A DNA stretch of 64,000 nt, from positions 5,270,001 to 5,334,000 of the forward strand of contig NC_133116.1 of the NCBI RefSeq assembly GCF_022965805.1. Reading direction: 5' to 3'. Position numbers and translations under genes: made by a program. Positions within the stretch are counted from its first letter, which is position 1, and each line of letters starts with the position of its first letter. This document shows, one piece after another, positions 61,679-64,000 of the stretch. Source of the DNA: Primulina eburnea. Lineage: Eukaryota > Streptophyta > Magnoliopsida > Lamiales > Gesneriaceae. The notes beneath the pieces were generated by a model. That model searched no databases. It was given only the letters and a program-made list of their open reading frames with translations, and was not told where the DNA came from.

Positions 61679-62227
61679 TGTTGGAAATTTTGAATTAAAT
61701 TTAAAATTTGAATGAAAATTATGGCTCATGAATATGAGATTGTATTTTGACTCTAAACATTTTTGAGTTAGTTGTGGCTCATGATTGTGGAAATATCTTT
61801 TGACTTTCTATATTATTGAATTAATTGGAAACTTAATCTTGTATGACTTTTGGTATGTATTTTGTAGCTTATAAATAGTGTGTCCATTTCTCAATTCATA
61901 TATACAAAAAAAATATTTTTAACAAACAAACTAAAGATATATCTCACCCAAGCATTCTTTTGCATTTCATATTGTTAGCTTTTCGTTTGTCTCAGTTAAG
62001 TTTGGGTGATAAAGTGAATACATGTTTTCAGTTCGTCGGTGTAGTTACATCGTGCTAAGTTGTTTCCTGATTTTACAGTTGTATCCTGAGAAACTTTTGC
62101 TCATCCTGATCCCCGAAACACCATCGGAGGGGACAAATTTATTTTACGGAAATGTATTTCGTACAAATCTCGATTTGATTTACTGGTTTCTTACTCTTTT
62201 ACACATCCAATATTTATACTTCCAATA
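61679..62227 (+). mobile_element. Probable Ty1-copia LTR relic (solo or fragment)
   Basis: Begins TGTTGGAAATTTTGAATT, a common start of plant copia LTRs. It carries a TATA box (TTATAAATAG, 61869-61878) followed by an A-rich start region, and ends ACTTCCAATA, nearly the inverse of the start. No matching 5-bp target duplication was found and no internal domain is present. Boundaries on the right are uncertain. Confidence 0.55.
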
Positions 62228-64000
62228 TCATAATGATTTTGTTATTGCTTTGTTTGTATTTATATGATCATGCTTTCATTTAATGCTCTATAATGTTTTT
62301 TTTCATACTTTAGCATGTTGGCTAATAATATGATATGTGTGATCGAAAAAAAAAAATTATGATAAAAGTTTTAAATTTCTGAAACTGAAATGATAGGAGA
62401 TAAAATAAAATATAAAGAAAATGATATTAATATAGTAAAATCATATAGTTAGTTTAATCAAACAAATATTTTTTAAGACAAATCCAAAATTAATACATCA
62501 TAACTCTGAATAATTACTATAGAATAGTCTTGTATTATACATAGTAATAGATTATTATTATGTCACGAGTCAATTTATAATATAATGTTAATGGTCAATA
62601 AATATTGGTAGGTAACACGATCCAAGAAAATTGCTGACATCGGTTTATGCATTTTTAATGTAAATTTCGATCTGATTTATATTAGTACTACACATCTAAT
62701 GACTTGATTGTATAATTAAATATATCTAATCTTTCGAATTGCACGGTAAGTCCAGTGCCATATTTCGATTACCATTCCAACAGCAAACAGGTTCCCAACA
62801 ATAATCTTCCAATTATTAATTCATTGTATAACTTTATAAGTTACGGAAATCGAACATATGATTCTGTTTATGATATCAATCGTAAGATTGAAATACTTAT
62901 GATTTATCAAAAGTTATATATAAAAAGTAATAACATTAATATAATACAAATCTTTATTTTTTGTCGAATTATAATATATATATATCTAGACAAGTCGTAT
63001 TTGAAAACGCGGAGTAAGAATTTCAAGTCTTTGTATACCGATCCGAAGAAGCAACCATGGCGGCGATGTGGTTGGTGAAAAAGCACCAATGTCCCTTAAC
63101 CCATTTAACCCATATTTTTTTTACAAAACGATATTATAAATTTAGATAAAATGTTGAAGGGTAATAATTGTTTTTGTTGTGACTATCGAAACGTGATATT
63201 TTGGTTATTGCAAGATTTAAAAGATTTTAGTTACAGTACTATTGTCTTCATATATAACTTTTTGTAAAGTAACAAATGTTCGGTCTTACAACTTATATGA
63301 TATTGCAAGGTCAGATGTTCGATTTTCATGGATTACAATTATTAGCAAACGATAGTACAGAAAACTAAAACCTAACTTTTGAATAAACCAAATTGGTTTT
63401 CAGCTTAGTCCAGTTCGTTCGATTGTTTTGCTTGAAACCGATATATTCCTCACCCTGTTAATCGATGTATATTCCTTACTCGGTGGTAGTCTGCTCTTTT
63501 TGTTTAAAAATAATTTTGTTGGTTTTTCTTCATTCTCTAAGTTACATAACTAGAAAAATTCAATTATCCCAAAAATTTCCAACAAATAAATTTTTTTCGA
63601 ATTTCATAATTATTCAAAAACTATGTTTTTCTAACACAAGCACAATAATAATTATAATATCAATATTCTCAAATATTTCAATTAATTGATTAATTTTTTT
63701 TCAAAATTCGCATGAGTAGATTTTTAAAGTAAAAATCTAAACTCAAAAATTCATATACATCGTACGTATTGATCATCGCAATTCAGATAATCATAACTAA
63801 ATATTCGACATAATTTTAGAATTGTCGAATTTTACTTCAAATCGCACACATTCGGAATATACGAAACTAACCAATAGACAAGAATGAAATGTGATTTGTG
63901 GGATTATTCTATTCTAATTTTTTTTTAAATGAGGCAGAAAAAAAAAACTTTAACTAGATTATTATTTATTTACAAACAAAATAGGTGAGGCTAGAGCTCA
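62228..64000. other. AT-rich right end of the window
   Basis: No gene could be supported. The only notable content is the block at 63018-63110. Open frames at 62755-63078 and 63465-63689 have no family resemblance. Gene-like sequence may start beyond the window. Confidence 0.5.
63018..63110 (+). promoter_or_regulatory. Second copy of the block found upstream of the methyltransferase gene
   Basis: Aligns end to end, without gaps, to 59801-59893. Shared words include GAATTTCAA, GAAGCAAC, TGGTTGGTGAAAAA and CACCAAT, then TAACCCAT. The AC-like GGTTGGTG lies at 63070-63077. No methyltransferase exon follows within the remaining 0.9 kb. Confidence 0.45.

Noticed and set aside
62755..63089. Overlapping open frames on both strands near the right edge
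   Set aside because: AT-rich and without motifs, apart from the 93-bp block discussed separately.

Overview
The window is nuclear DNA from a flowering plant, almost certainly a eudicot. The genes have many short exons, AT-rich introns and GT-AG splice sites. They belong to plant-specific families: early nodulin-93, pTAC3, Neprosin-domain proteins and CCoAOMT-like methyltransferases. The intergenic DNA is full of small transposon relics. An asterid is plausible, but the sequence alone does not prove it. All exon joins were read by eye and tested only by reading-frame continuity and recalled family similarity.

Layout. 1-2.7 kb: 5' part of an ENOD93-like gene (- strand) running off the left edge. 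4.4-19.5 kb: a 22-exon gene (- strand) for a large secretory/membrane glycine-rich protein of 1,443 aa; its introns hold a solo LTR and a hAT-like element. 19.5-23.7 kb: a transposon-rich spacer with a PIF/Harbinger relic and a Ty1-copia relic. 23.7-35.2 kb: the 13-exon PTAC3 gene (+), with a LINE relic in intron 4. 38.7-43.8 kb: a 7-exon Neprosin-domain gene (+), with a copy of one short repeat family in each of three introns. 44.9-48.2 kb: a 9-exon gene (+) for a probable plastid protein with two membrane segments. 49.4-50.6 kb: a single-exon C2-domain gene (-) with an internal duplication. 51.3-53.8 kb: an exostosin/GT47 glycosyltransferase gene (+) carrying two frameshifts. 53.8-60.1 kb: repeat-rich spacer. 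60.2-61.3 kb: a 5-exon CCoAOMT-like methyltransferase gene (+). 61.3-64 kb: spacer with an LTR-like relic and a second copy of a block found upstream of the methyltransferase.

The genes do not form a pathway or operon; they are independent plant transcription units. PTAC3 belongs to the plastid transcription machinery, and the 44.9 kb gene probably also encodes a plastid protein, but nothing else links them. I found no undescribed multi-gene system. The points most worth checking are the damaged GT47 gene, a roughly 182-bp repeat family with 8-bp target duplications (about ten copies), a tandemly duplicated 5' splice site in the large glycine-rich gene, and an ungapped block repeated either side of the methyltransferase gene.
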